Part shown: one piece after another, positions 1 to 7,782 of the stretch
How the letters are laid out: every line of letters begins with the position of its first letter
Numbering within the stretch: position 1 is the stretch's first letter
Assembly: GCF_019754295.1 (NCBI RefSeq)
Contig: NZ_VIRV01000001.1
Coordinates: 1 to 64,000 of the forward strand
Source of the DNA: Sellimonas caecigallum
GTDB taxonomy: Bacteria; Bacillota; Clostridia; Lachnospirales; Lachnospiraceae
DNA: 64,000 nt
Direction: 5' to 3'
Made by a program: the position numbers and the translations under genes
Notes under the pieces: generated by a model
What the model was told of the DNA's origin: nothing
What the model saw: the letters and a program-made list of their open reading frames with translations, nothing else
Databases searched by the model: none

Positions 1-117
1 CAACGCAGGGCGGAAGTTAAGAGTATCGTAGATAAAAAGACTTGGATCGATCTGCCGATGCGCTATCAGCCATACCGAAAACTGCATGAAAAGATGGTCC
101 GCTTTTTCCTGAAATAA
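1..117 (+). CDS. C-terminal end of an unidentified protein (5' end outside window)
   Basis: An open frame enters from the left edge and ends at TAA 115-117, giving 38 residues that include IDLPMRYQPYRKLHEKMVRF. The tail is basic and has no motif I can assign to a family. A strong hairpin terminator follows about 50 bases downstream, which supports this being the true end of a rightward gene. The gene faces the leftward gene that ends at 237. Function unknown. Confidence 0.5.
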   Translation, partial: QRRAEVKSIVDKKTWIDLPMRYQPYRKLHEKMVRFFLK

Positions 118-165
118 CTTTCCCGAAAACAGGACTTGAGATCAAGGAAAAATATTTTAAAGTTT

Positions 166-203
166 AAAAGCCTGCCGCATTCCACTTGTGCGACAGGCTT
201 TTT
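166..203. terminator. Bidirectional intrinsic terminator between convergent genes
   Basis: The stem AAAAGCCTG pairs with CAGGCTTTT, extended inward by CGCA/TGTG-type pairs around a short loop. It is followed by T on both strands. It lies between the rightward gene ending at 117 and the leftward gene ending at 237, so it probably serves both. Confidence 0.8.
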
Positions 204-236
204 AATACAGGCAGTCCTATGTCTGTTCAGGTACGC

Positions 237-1121
237 TTATTTTACCTCAACCAATTCGATCCGGAAATTCAATTCTTTTCCTGCCATTTCATGGTTGGCA
301 TCGAATGTGATGGAAGTCTCATCTTTCTCAACTACAGTGACCGGGAACGGCTGGCCGTACTGATTGGTAAGATAGATCCGCTGCCCTTCCTCCAGATTTT
401 CAGATCCCGGAAGAAATGCCATTTCAATCATAAACACCGCGTTTGGATCCGGCATGCCATACGCTTCTTCCGGCATCAGATGGACATCAACAACCTGTCC
501 AACTTCCATGTCAGCCACTGCAGCATCAAATCCCCGGATCATCTGTCCTGCACCACAGACGAATTCCAGAGGTTCCCCGCGGTCGTAGGAAGAATCAAAC
601 TGGGTACCGTCATTAAATGTTCCTCTATAATGCGTCCGGCAAGTCTTTCCCACATTGCGGCCAGTAATCGCCGGCTGTGATCCGCAGCCTCCTCCGCAGC
701 TTCCGCAGCCTCCGCCACAGGAATGCTCTTCCTCGTGATGACCGCATTCATGCTCTTCTCCATGATGGCTGCAGCTGTGGCCTTCGTCATGATGGTGGTC
801 GCAGGTTGCACCAGAAGAAGTCAGTTCCCCTTTGAGATAAGCTTCTACCGCCTGATCTGCATCGCCCTGGGCACCGGAGCATAACTCGATTCCTGCCTCT
901 GCAAGTGCAGCCTGAGCTCCGCCACCGATCCCGCCGCAGATCAGCACGTCGACAGACTGTTCTGCTAAAAGTCCTGCCAATGCACCATGTCCTGTGCCAT
1001 TTGAACCGATCACTTCACTGGAGATTACATTATGATCTTCCACTTCGTAAATTTTAAAATTCTCTGTTTTTCCAAAATGCTGAAAAATGTTTCCATTATC
1101 ATACGTTACCGCTATTTTCAT
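237..1121 (-). CDS. NifX/NifB-type domain fused to SlyD-like FKBP peptidyl-prolyl isomerase
   Basis: This 294-residue protein has three parts. Residues 1-102 look like the dinitrogenase iron-molybdenum cofactor domain (NifX/NafY family, MKIAVTYDNG start, Gly-rich ICGGIGGGAQ). Residues about 107-148 are a His/Cys-rich linker with repeated HHH, HHEEEH and CGGGCGSCGGGCG. Residues 155-294 are a SlyD-like FKBP with PEEAYG and the C-terminal NHEMAGKELNF signature. I use ATG 1121 because AGGAGAAAAGAGG precedes it; an in-frame ATG at 1139 has no ribosome site. It is probably a cytoplasmic metal-binding or metallocluster chaperone. That role is inferred from the domains; no nif genes are nearby. Confidence 0.85.
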   Translation of the reverse strand: MKIAVTYDNGNIFQHFGKTENFKIYEVEDHNVISSEVIGSNGTGHGALAGLLAEQSVDVLICGGIGGGAQAALAEAGIELCSGAQGDADQAVEAYLKGELTSSGATCDHHHDEGHSCSHHGEEHECGHHEEEHSCGGGCGSCGGGCGSQPAITGRNVGKTCRTHYRGTFNDGTQFDSSYDRGEPLEFVCGAGQMIRGFDAAVADMEVGQVVDVHLMPEEAYGMPDPNAVFMIEMAFLPGSENLEEGQRIYLTNQYGQPFPVTVVEKDETSITFDANHEMAGKELNFRIELVEVK

Positions 1122-1201
1122 GTCCTCTTTTCTCCTCATTTATTTCTATTTCTGATTCTGACGATTCTATTATAAAACATCATCCGATGATTTCCAAGCT
1201 T

Positions 1202-1942
1202 TTATGCCAGAATCTGCTCCGGATGAAAATTCAGATAATCTCCTGATACCAGCATATAGTTGATTCCCCGGTAAATTCCCCGGATGCTGTCTCCAAACCG
1301 CCGTTCTCCATGACAGTGGGAGTAGACGACCGCTTCCACACCGTATTCTTCCGCAATCTGTGTAAATGGCGAAGCTGCCTCGAGAATACTTGTCGGCGGA
1401 TAATGCAGAAACATTACAAATTTACGGTATCCTGCCTCTTCCGCCTGTCGAAAGGACTCCCGAAGCCGCTCCATCTCTCTTACAACCAGCTTCTTGGCCT
1501 GCTTTTCCCTCTCTTCGTCCCATCCCAGGATTCTTCCCTGAAAATCCAAATAAAACGGTCCTTCAAAAGTATATCCTTTCGTCCCCACCAGCGCATAGTC
1601 CTGATAGGCGGCAAAATTATTCTGCAAAAAGAAGAGCCGTCCGGCATATTCTTCATTCAGCCGTCTGGTCTTCTTCGCATCCCAGAACATATCATGATTG
1701 CCCCGCAGCAGGATCTTCCGCCCCGGCAGCCGTTCAATAAAGGCAAGATCCTCCCGGCATTCCGAAAGCTTCCTGCCCCAGGAATGATCGCCGGTCAACA
1801 CAAGAGTATCCTCCGGCTTCACGATGCGATTCACGTACTTTTCGATCTTACGTTCATGGTGTTTCCACACTTTTCCAAATGCGTCCATCGGCTTGTCTGC
1901 CTGAAAACTTAAATGCAGATCACCCAATGCATACAATGCCAT
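1202..1942 (-). CDS. Metallophosphoesterase (calcineurin-like)
   Basis: The 246-residue protein carries the dimetal phosphoesterase signature blocks in order: GDLHLS near the N-terminus, TGDHSWG near residue 50, GNHD near 81, HYPP in the C-terminal half and YSHCHG near 210. These supply the Asp, Asn and His ligands of the metal pair. It probably hydrolyses phosphomono- or phosphodiesters in the cytoplasm; the substrate is unknown. GAGGAGG precedes the ATG. It sits 30 bases downstream of the histidine phosphatase gene in a leftward run, so it is likely cotranscribed with it. Confidence 0.85.
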   Translation of the reverse strand: MALYALGDLHLSFQADKPMDAFGKVWKHHERKIEKYVNRIVKPEDTLVLTGDHSWGRKLSECREDLAFIERLPGRKILLRGNHDMFWDAKKTRRLNEEYAGRLFFLQNNFAAYQDYALVGTKGYTFEGPFYLDFQGRILGWDEEREKQAKKLVVREMERLRESFRQAEEAGYRKFVMFLHYPPTSILEAASPFTQIAEEYGVEAVVYSHCHGERRFGDSIRGIYRGINYMLVSGDYLNFHPEQILA

Positions 1943-1972
1943 CCGGAATTACCTCCTCTGTTCAAATATATG

Positions 1973-2515
1973 TTAAAAATCGTACCGGAGAATTTCACAG
2001 TTTTTTACTCCAAATGCTGCGTATTCTTCGTTCGTCATATCAGTAAAATACGACTGTACGACTCTGGCAATTCCGTTGTGTGCGACCAGAATGTATGTCT
2101 TTTTCTCTGACTCCGCCTTGATATCATCCAGCAGATTGTAGATTCTCTGGGCCAGCTGGAGCGTCGATTCTCCATTTCCATGGTGGCTGGCAAACTGTTC
2201 TTTTTCCTTCTGGAAATCAGCGGCATTTCTTGGAGATGTACCCTCCCATTTGCCGAAATGCTGCTCGATCAGCCGCGGCTCTGCCTTTGCCGGAATCCCC
2301 ATGATTTCAGAAATATGCCGTGCTGTCTCTGCTGCCCGGACAAGCGGAGAATACAGGAGTTCATCCGCCCGGATCCCTTCTTCCAGGAATTTCTTTCCTG
2401 TCTCCACAGCCTGCTGATGGCCGTACTCGGTCAGTTCACTATCTGTTCTTCCACAGATCTTATTTTCCACGTTCCACACGGTCTGCCCGTGTCTTACAAA
2501 ATAAAAATGTCCCAT
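1973..2515 (-). CDS. Histidine phosphatase family protein (phosphoglycerate mutase-like)
   Basis: 180 residues. The catalytic RHGQT motif lies at residues 8-12 and a second conserved His lies in LVAHNGI near residue 144, with the acid/base Glu region LIEQHFGKWEG in between. This is the branch-1 histidine phosphatase fold. Substrate candidates include phosphosugars and nucleotide precursors, but nothing in the sequence decides. An AGGAG site precedes the ATG, and the gene begins 6 bases after the upstream hydrolase stop, which indicates translational coupling in one operon. Confidence 0.85.
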   Translation of the reverse strand: MGHFYFVRHGQTVWNVENKICGRTDSELTEYGHQQAVETGKKFLEEGIRADELLYSPLVRAAETARHISEIMGIPAKAEPRLIEQHFGKWEGTSPRNAADFQKEKEQFASHHGNGESTLQLAQRIYNLLDDIKAESEKKTYILVAHNGIARVVQSYFTDMTNEEYAAFGVKNCEILRYDF

Positions 2516-2521
2516 GTCTGT

Positions 2522-3223
2522 TTATCTCCTATTTGATTTTTCTTCTGAAAGGAACCGGTCCACTACACGGTTAAATGTGTCCGGATTTTTTGATGCAATA
2601 AAATGATCCCCTTTTAAGCAGACGAATTTAGCCCCTGGGATTCTCTGTGCAATAAGCCTGGAATGGCGGTGCCGGATCATATCGTTCTTTCCCACAAGAA
2701 CCAGTGTCCCTGCAGAAATTCTGCTCAGGTCCTCCGGCCGGATATAAGGATCCTTTACCATAAGTCCCAACAGTTCCTTTTGCTTTTTCGCTTTTTGGGA
2801 AATCGGCGCGAATAAAGATGCAATGCCGTACCCCGCCCAAATTGGAAGTACAATCGAAGTCTTCATTCCGGACGGGTAAAGATTGGCGCCGTTCAAAATG
2901 AGTTTTCTCACTTTCTGCGGGTATTTTAACGCAAACACCAGCGCGATATTTCCGCCGTCACTAAACCCAAGGATGTCCGCCCGCTCAATTCCCTTCTTCT
3001 CCATAAAAGAATACAAATCCTCAGAAAACTGTCGGATCGTAAAAGGTGCATTTCCGCGCGGGCTTCGTCCATGTCCTCTCGTATCTATCGCAATGACTTT
3101 GCGTGTTTTTGCAAAATATGCAATCTGCCGGGCAAAATACCGGCTATTCTCCCCGTTGCCGTGTAATAAGATCAGCGGATCTCCTGTCCCTTTTTCCATG
3201 GAATAGAGCTGGATATCACTCAT
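2522..3223 (-). CDS. Alpha/beta hydrolase
   Basis: 233 residues from ATG 3223, chosen because GGGAGGGAAAAT lies directly upstream; a longer frame reaches 3268 without a ribosome site and overlaps the upstream gene. The fold is shown by the oxyanion-hole HGNGENS, the nucleophile elbow GFSDGG, the late Asp in GKNDMI and the catalytic His in GDHFIA. It is a soluble serine hydrolase, probably an esterase or lactonase-like enzyme. It lies between the Fe-S aldo/keto reductase-like gene and the histidine phosphatase in a leftward operon. Substrate unknown. Confidence 0.85.
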   Translation of the reverse strand: MSDIQLYSMEKGTGDPLILLHGNGENSRYFARQIAYFAKTRKVIAIDTRGHGRSPRGNAPFTIRQFSEDLYSFMEKKGIERADILGFSDGGNIALVFALKYPQKVRKLILNGANLYPSGMKTSIVLPIWAGYGIASLFAPISQKAKKQKELLGLMVKDPYIRPEDLSRISAGTLVLVGKNDMIRHRHSRLIAQRIPGAKFVCLKGDHFIASKNPDTFNRVVDRFLSEEKSNRR

Positions 3224-3239
3224 ATTTTCCCTCCCATTT

Positions 3240-4388
3240 TTACAGTCTGTCAAACAATTCTCTTGCACGCGCCATTCTTTCCACTACCGGAACGCCAAAC
3301 GGGCACCTTGATTCGCAGCCTCTGCATGCGATACAGTCTTTTGCATTGGCCGAAAGCCCTTTGTAGTGTGCCCGAACTGTGCCCGGCACCTCTTTTTGCA
3401 TCACTGCCAGGTCATAAAGTTTATTTACCATCGCGATATCAATTTGTGCCGGACATGGCGCGCAGTGTCCACAATATGTACATTGACCGGTGTAAGCATG
3501 ACGAGGCGCATTTGCCAGGACACTTGCGTAATCTTTTTCCTCTTCTGTGGCTGTCTCGTAGGCAACTGCCTCTTTTACATGTTCCGGTGTATCATATCCG
3601 ACAAGGACACTGGACACTCCAGGTCTTGTCAAGGCATAGTGGATGCACTGAACTGGTGTCAGCGCCACTCCAAACGGAGAAGTCTGAGGAGAGAACAGAC
3701 GGCCGCCTGCATATCCTTTCATTACCGTTATTCCGACACCTTGCTGTTCGCAGATCTGATAAAGCTCTGCTCTCTCCGGATTGATCCCGCTTAAATGCTC
3801 TTCGTATGTCTCGGCAAAATAATTGCTCAGCTCTTCGCTTGCTGGAAGCAGATCAAAAGCTGGATTGATGCTGAAAAGTATCATCTCTATTTCCTCGCTT
3901 AAAGCTGCAAGTTTCGCCACTTTCGGATTGTGGGTACTCATTCCGATATGAAGAATGACCCCTTTTTCTTTTTGCTCCTTTACATACTCCAGAAATTCTC
4001 CCTCCATAATGCGGTAAAACTCGGATTCTTCATCTACGAAATGGATCATTCCCAGATCGATATAGTCTGTCTGAAGACGCGTGAGCAAATCCTCAAACGC
4101 AGTCTTAACCTTATCCAGATCCCTTGTCCGGACATACTGCCCACCCTGCCAGGTGGAACCAAAATGCCCTTGGATGATCCATTTTCCCCTTTTCCCTTCC
4201 AGTGCTTTTCCGATGTTAGAGCGTACATTTGGTTCCGCCATCCAGCAGTCTATGATATTGATTCCATAGCTTTCGCAGCATTCGATCACGCTCTTTACCT
4301 CTTCTTCATTATGCCTCTCCAGCCACTCTGCTCCAAGTCCGATTTCACTTACTTTCAGACCTGTTTTCCCTAGTTCTCTGTATCTCAT
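3240..4388 (-). CDS. Aldo/keto reductase-like protein with C-terminal 4Fe-4S domain
   Basis: 382 residues from ATG 4388, preceded by GGAGG; the frame extends to 4433 without support. Residues 1-280 form an aldo/keto reductase TIM barrel beginning MRYRELGKTGLKVSEIG. The C-terminus carries two ferredoxin-like cysteine clusters, CTYCGHCAPCP and CIACRGCESRCP. This architecture is common in anaerobes and suggests electron transfer through iron-sulphur clusters. The tyrosine expected five residues after the catalytic Asp (IIDCWMAEPN) is a Glu here, so classical NADPH-dependent carbonyl reduction is doubtful. It is the first gene of the leftward run ending at 237. Confidence 0.85.
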   Translation of the reverse strand: MRYRELGKTGLKVSEIGLGAEWLERHNEEEVKSVIECCESYGINIIDCWMAEPNVRSNIGKALEGKRGKWIIQGHFGSTWQGGQYVRTRDLDKVKTAFEDLLTRLQTDYIDLGMIHFVDEESEFYRIMEGEFLEYVKEQKEKGVILHIGMSTHNPKVAKLAALSEEIEMILFSINPAFDLLPASEELSNYFAETYEEHLSGINPERAELYQICEQQGVGITVMKGYAGGRLFSPQTSPFGVALTPVQCIHYALTRPGVSSVLVGYDTPEHVKEAVAYETATEEEKDYASVLANAPRHAYTGQCTYCGHCAPCPAQIDIAMVNKLYDLAVMQKEVPGTVRAHYKGLSANAKDCIACRGCESRCPFGVPVVERMARARELFDRL

Positions 4389-4488
4389 GACAACTCCTCC
4401 GTTTCTTACGATACCGATACGCCTTTTGAGCATAGTATACTCCGTTATGAAAGCAATATCAACGCTGCCAGATCATTATAGTATGGAG

Positions 4489-4836
4489 TTATCTGTTCTG
4501 TCTGCAATAAATGCCGATGGCATCACTGGAAAATTCTGCCGTTCCGCCGCAGACATTATCAATATTCTCCGTATTTGCTTGTGTCAAAACTGAAAAATCC
4601 ATTGTTTTTCCTCCGATCATTAGTATTCCACGGGCAAAAGTAATCAGCTTTTCCAGATGCTCCTTCTTTAACTGAAGCAATTCAATTTGCTGCTCCAAAG
4701 CCTTATTTCGGTCAAAATTCCGCGCATAGATAATCTCTTTGATTTCTTTAAGCGGAAATTCCAGCGCACGAAACAATAAAATCTGCTGCAGTCTTTCTCT
4801 CTCCTGGGGAAGCAATCAAACGGGGATTCAAAAGGC
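4489..4836 (-). pseudogene. Degenerate MerR-family regulator, DNA-binding half lost
   Basis: The frame from TTG 4815 encodes a typical MerR middle section, RLQQILLFRALEFPLKEIKEI, followed by a coiled-coil dimerisation helix. The usual N-terminal winged helix is absent. Just upstream, in another frame, GLLNPR resembles the end of the MerR recognition region, but the GYR.Y stretch is missing. The 5' end now runs into the hairpin terminator of the neighbouring reductase. I read this as a frameshifted and deleted relic rather than a working regulator. Confidence 0.6.
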
Positions 4837-4878
4837 CGGATAAGGAACAGACATTTTTGTCTGCCCTTAACCGGCCTT
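4832..4878. terminator. Long hairpin terminator after the aldo/keto reductase gene
   Basis: AAGGCCGG pairs with CCGGCCTT, and the stem continues inward through TAAGG/CCTTA and CAGAC/GTCTG around an ATTTTT loop. T runs occur on both sides, stronger on the + strand. It terminates the leftward gene ending at 4893 and overlaps the broken MerR gene. Confidence 0.8.
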
Positions 4879-4892
4879 ATTTTTTATATTTG

Positions 4893-5744
4893 TTAATCGT
4901 GAATTTTCATACTGTGCAGAAGTTTGATAAAACCAGGATCGCTGTGATCTACGATCTCACTGTGACCTACATCCAGCCCTGCAATTTCTTTCATATCTTC
5001 ATCGCTAAGCTGGAAATCCCAAACATCAAAGTTTTGCTCCATACGCTCTTTATGAACGGATTTTGGAATGACAACTACTCCTCTCTGTATATTCCAGCGC
5101 AGCGCTACCTGCGCAGCAGTCTTTCCGTATTTCTGTCCAATAGAGGTCAGTACCGGATGGTTAAAGATATCATGCTTTCCTTCGGCAAACGGTCCCCATG
5201 CTTCCGGACGAACGCCATATTCTTTCATTACTTCCAGCGCCTTCTCCTGCTGGAAGAAAGGGTGCAGCTCTACCTGATTGACTGCAGGCATAACTGTTAC
5301 TGTTTCACACAAGTCAGTAAGACGTTCCGGGTAAAAATTGCAGACACCGATAGCCCGTACTTTTCCTTCCTGATAAGCTTCTTCCATAGCACGGTAAGCG
5401 CCGATATAGTCTCCAATCGGCTGATGGATCAAATACAGATCGATGTAATCCAGTCCCAGATTATCCATAGAAGTCTGAAGCGCCTTCTTTGCCTCTTCAT
5501 ATCCGGCATCCTGCACCCAAAGTTTCGTGGTAATAAACAGCTCTTCCCGCGGAACACCGCATTTTTGGATAGCTGCACCCACGGCTTTTTCATTCATATA
5601 GGCAGCCGCCGTGTCAATCAGACGGTATCCGCCGGCAATGGCATCCAAAACAGCCTGCTCACACTGAGCTGGATCTGGAACCTGAAATACACCAAAACCT
5701 TCCAACGGCATTTTAATTCCATTATTTAAAGTCACAAACTCCAT
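4893..5744 (-). CDS. Aldo/keto reductase (2,5-diketogluconate reductase-like)
   Basis: 283 residues from ATG 5744, preceded by GAGGAGG at good spacing. The full AKR tetrad is visible: Asp and Tyr in DTAAAYMNE, Lys in ITTKLW, and His in LYLIHQP. The cofactor-binding IPKSVHKERMEQN segment lies near the C-terminus. It reduces aldehydes or ketones with NADPH in the cytoplasm; the natural substrate is unknown. It is divergent from the LysR-type regulator gene starting at 5917, an arrangement that usually means the regulator controls it. Confidence 0.9.
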   Translation of the reverse strand: MEFVTLNNGIKMPLEGFGVFQVPDPAQCEQAVLDAIAGGYRLIDTAAAYMNEKAVGAAIQKCGVPREELFITTKLWVQDAGYEEAKKALQTSMDNLGLDYIDLYLIHQPIGDYIGAYRAMEEAYQEGKVRAIGVCNFYPERLTDLCETVTVMPAVNQVELHPFFQQEKALEVMKEYGVRPEAWGPFAEGKHDIFNHPVLTSIGQKYGKTAAQVALRWNIQRGVVVIPKSVHKERMEQNFDVWDFQLSDEDMKEIAGLDVGHSEIVDHSDPGFIKLLHSMKIHD

Positions 5745-5916
5745 AATTTTGTCCTCCTCAATCATATTTCTTTTCTTGTACATTATAAATATACCGTCTT
5801 CACTTTAAAAAGTACAATGCCGATTTCACAATCTGCTATAAATAGAATGCATACTAAATATTGCACAATCACTTTTATGGAGCTATAATGACAGATAAGC
5901 AAAGGAGGTATCTTCC

Positions 5917-6780
5917 ATGATCGAGCTTTACCAACTCATGCAGCTTGTTTCCATCGAAAAATACGGAACCCTCTCCAAAGCAGCCGAAGCACTGCATTTA
6001 TCTCAGCCTGCTCTGACCCGTTCTATGCAAAAACTCGAGAACGAACTGCAGGTTTCTCTGTTTCATCGTCAAAAAAACAAGATAGAATTTAATTCCAACG
6101 GTAAAATGGCGCTTGAATATGCCAGAAAAATTTTGGATCAGATACAAGCCATGACTAAGGAAATCCGCCACTTCGACCGGACACAGCACACTATTTTTAT
6201 CGGTTCCTGCGCACCTGCTCCTTTGTGGGAAATTCTTCCGACGCTGTCTGATCTGTATCCGGATATGACCATATCAACGGAAATCAAAGAATGTGAGATG
6301 CTGATTCGAGGACTGAAAGACGGGACGTACCAGATGATCATTCTCCCCTATCCTGCGGACCTCGAAGGTGTCTCTTGTACTGAATTTCGAAAAGAACATT
6401 TATTTTTCTCTTTACCCAAAGCCCACCCTCTTTCTGGGAGAAAGGCGCTTCATCTGAAAGATTTGAACGGGGAAACGATGCTGCTGCGTTCCAGAATCGG
6501 ATTTTGGGACCGCATAGTTCAGGAAAAAATGCCGGATACACATTTCCTGGTTCAGGAAGAAAATTTTGCTTTCGATGAATTAGTGAAAGCTTCTGTGCTG
6601 CCTTCTTTTACTTCTGATTTGGCAATCAAGCGAGACGGAGATACTCCAAGCCGTATATCTGTTCCAATTTTAGACAAAGAAGCGAATGTTTCCTACTACT
6701 GTCTTGTCAATCAGAATAACCAAATGGTGTCAGGAAGCTCATTTGTCTTTCCACGAGCGACTTCATCTTCCGCTCCGTGA
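5917..6780 (+). CDS. LysR-family transcriptional regulator
   Basis: 287 residues. The N-terminal winged helix-turn-helix TLSKAAEALHLSQPALTRSM is diagnostic of LysR regulators, followed by the linker helix and a periplasmic-binding-protein-like effector domain. AAAGGAGGTATCTTCC precedes the ATG. It faces away from the aldo/keto reductase gene across 172 bases, so it most likely regulates that gene and itself. Its 3' end overlaps the convergent DUF1848 gene by 74 bases, so the last two dozen residues may be an extended or altered tail. Confidence 0.85.
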   Translation: MIELYQLMQLVSIEKYGTLSKAAEALHLSQPALTRSMQKLENELQVSLFHRQKNKIEFNSNGKMALEYARKILDQIQAMTKEIRHFDRTQHTIFIGSCAPAPLWEILPTLSDLYPDMTISTEIKECEMLIRGLKDGTYQMIILPYPADLEGVSCTEFRKEHLFFSLPKAHPLSGRKALHLKDLNGETMLLRSRIGFWDRIVQEKMPDTHFLVQEENFAFDELVKASVLPSFTSDLAIKRDGDTPSRISVPILDKEANVSYYCLVNQNNQMVSGSSFVFPRATSSSAP

Positions 6781-7663
6781 TTTTGTCTCCTGGCCCCACT
6801 TCCCCGCACAGCAGCGGCGAATTGGGGTCATAGGATTTGCAGTTTTTCTCAACACTTTCCCGGCTGTAATTTGCATAGCAATATTTACATCCGTTTTTAC
6901 ATGTGTTGTAGGCGCCAATCTCCACGCTTTCCATACATCCGCATTCTGCCCTCTGGTTTTTATCCTTTTTGACATTTATACCGCTCCCAATGATCTCTTC
7001 GATCAGTCTCTTGTCGATACAGCAGCTGGCTTCGATTCCGCACACAGACAAATCTCTTTTCTCGGCGCAGCTTGCAATCGTCATGCCATTCTTTTTTGCA
7101 GTTTCCGCCATTGTCCCCGCAAACGACATAAGTTTTGCCTCTTCCAGTTCATAGGCCCCTATCATCTCCAGATTTTTTCTGTTTTTCGGGTACGTGTCCA
7201 CAAAACTGATCACGCATTGATCCGTATATCCACTCAGTGCGCCTGCAATCTGAGAAAAGGCACACAAATGATATTCCGGTGTATATACTCCGGTAAAAAT
7301 GATGGGATCATACCTCCAGATCACTCTTTTCCTTCCTGCCTTTTCGGATAATTTTTGAAATACATCTATCATTTTTTCTTTTTTGTGCGGAACATTGGTT
7401 TCGATATCTTTTCCATATCCGGTCAGTGTAAACTGAAAATAATACTGATACGCAGACAATTCATCCAGTCTGTCCATCATAGGTTCCGGGTTCTTTGTCC
7501 AGAAAACGATACAGTCGACCACCTCTGGAGATAAATCAATTTTACTTATCTGGTGCATGTTGACTGGATTTCGCACATACAGAAATCCTTCCTGTATTCT
7601 GTTCAAAAACCATTCTGAGTAATAGTTTGGTATATCTGTCCTTCGGCTTGCACTCAATATCAT
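6707..7663 (-). CDS. DUF1848 family protein with cysteine cluster
   Basis: 318 residues beginning MILSASRRTDIP, the hallmark opening of the DUF1848 family, with VFWTKNPEP and YYFQFTLTGYGKDIE further on. The C-terminal part has a dense cysteine set, CGCMES and CKNGCKYCYANYS, that resembles a radical-SAM-type or other Fe-S binding loop. The function is not established; DNA repair or radical chemistry has been suggested from resemblance to SplB-like sequences, which is inference. GGGGAGAG lies before the ATG. The gene is single and converges on the LysR gene. Confidence 0.85.
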   Translation of the reverse strand: MILSASRRTDIPNYYSEWFLNRIQEGFLYVRNPVNMHQISKIDLSPEVVDCIVFWTKNPEPMMDRLDELSAYQYYFQFTLTGYGKDIETNVPHKKEKMIDVFQKLSEKAGRKRVIWRYDPIIFTGVYTPEYHLCAFSQIAGALSGYTDQCVISFVDTYPKNRKNLEMIGAYELEEAKLMSFAGTMAETAKKNGMTIASCAEKRDLSVCGIEASCCIDKRLIEEIIGSGINVKKDKNQRAECGCMESVEIGAYNTCKNGCKYCYANYSRESVEKNCKSYDPNSPLLCGEVGPGDKITERKMKSLVERQMSFLTPFGYSD

Positions 7664-7728
7664 TTTTCTCTCCCCTTCCTCCTATGATTATACCGTATAC
7701 CCCAAAAGTAGATCTGTTGCAGCAAAAC

Positions 7729-7753
7729 GGGGTGTGATCGAAAATCACACCCC
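7729..7753 (-). terminator. Terminator of pckA
   Basis: A perfect ten-base stem GGGGTGTGAT/ATCACACCCC with a CGAAA loop. On the leftward strand it is followed by GTTTTGCT. It lies 30 bases past the pckA stop codon. Confidence 0.85.
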
Positions 7754-7782
7754 ATGTATATGTTCATAAAATATACCCTTTG

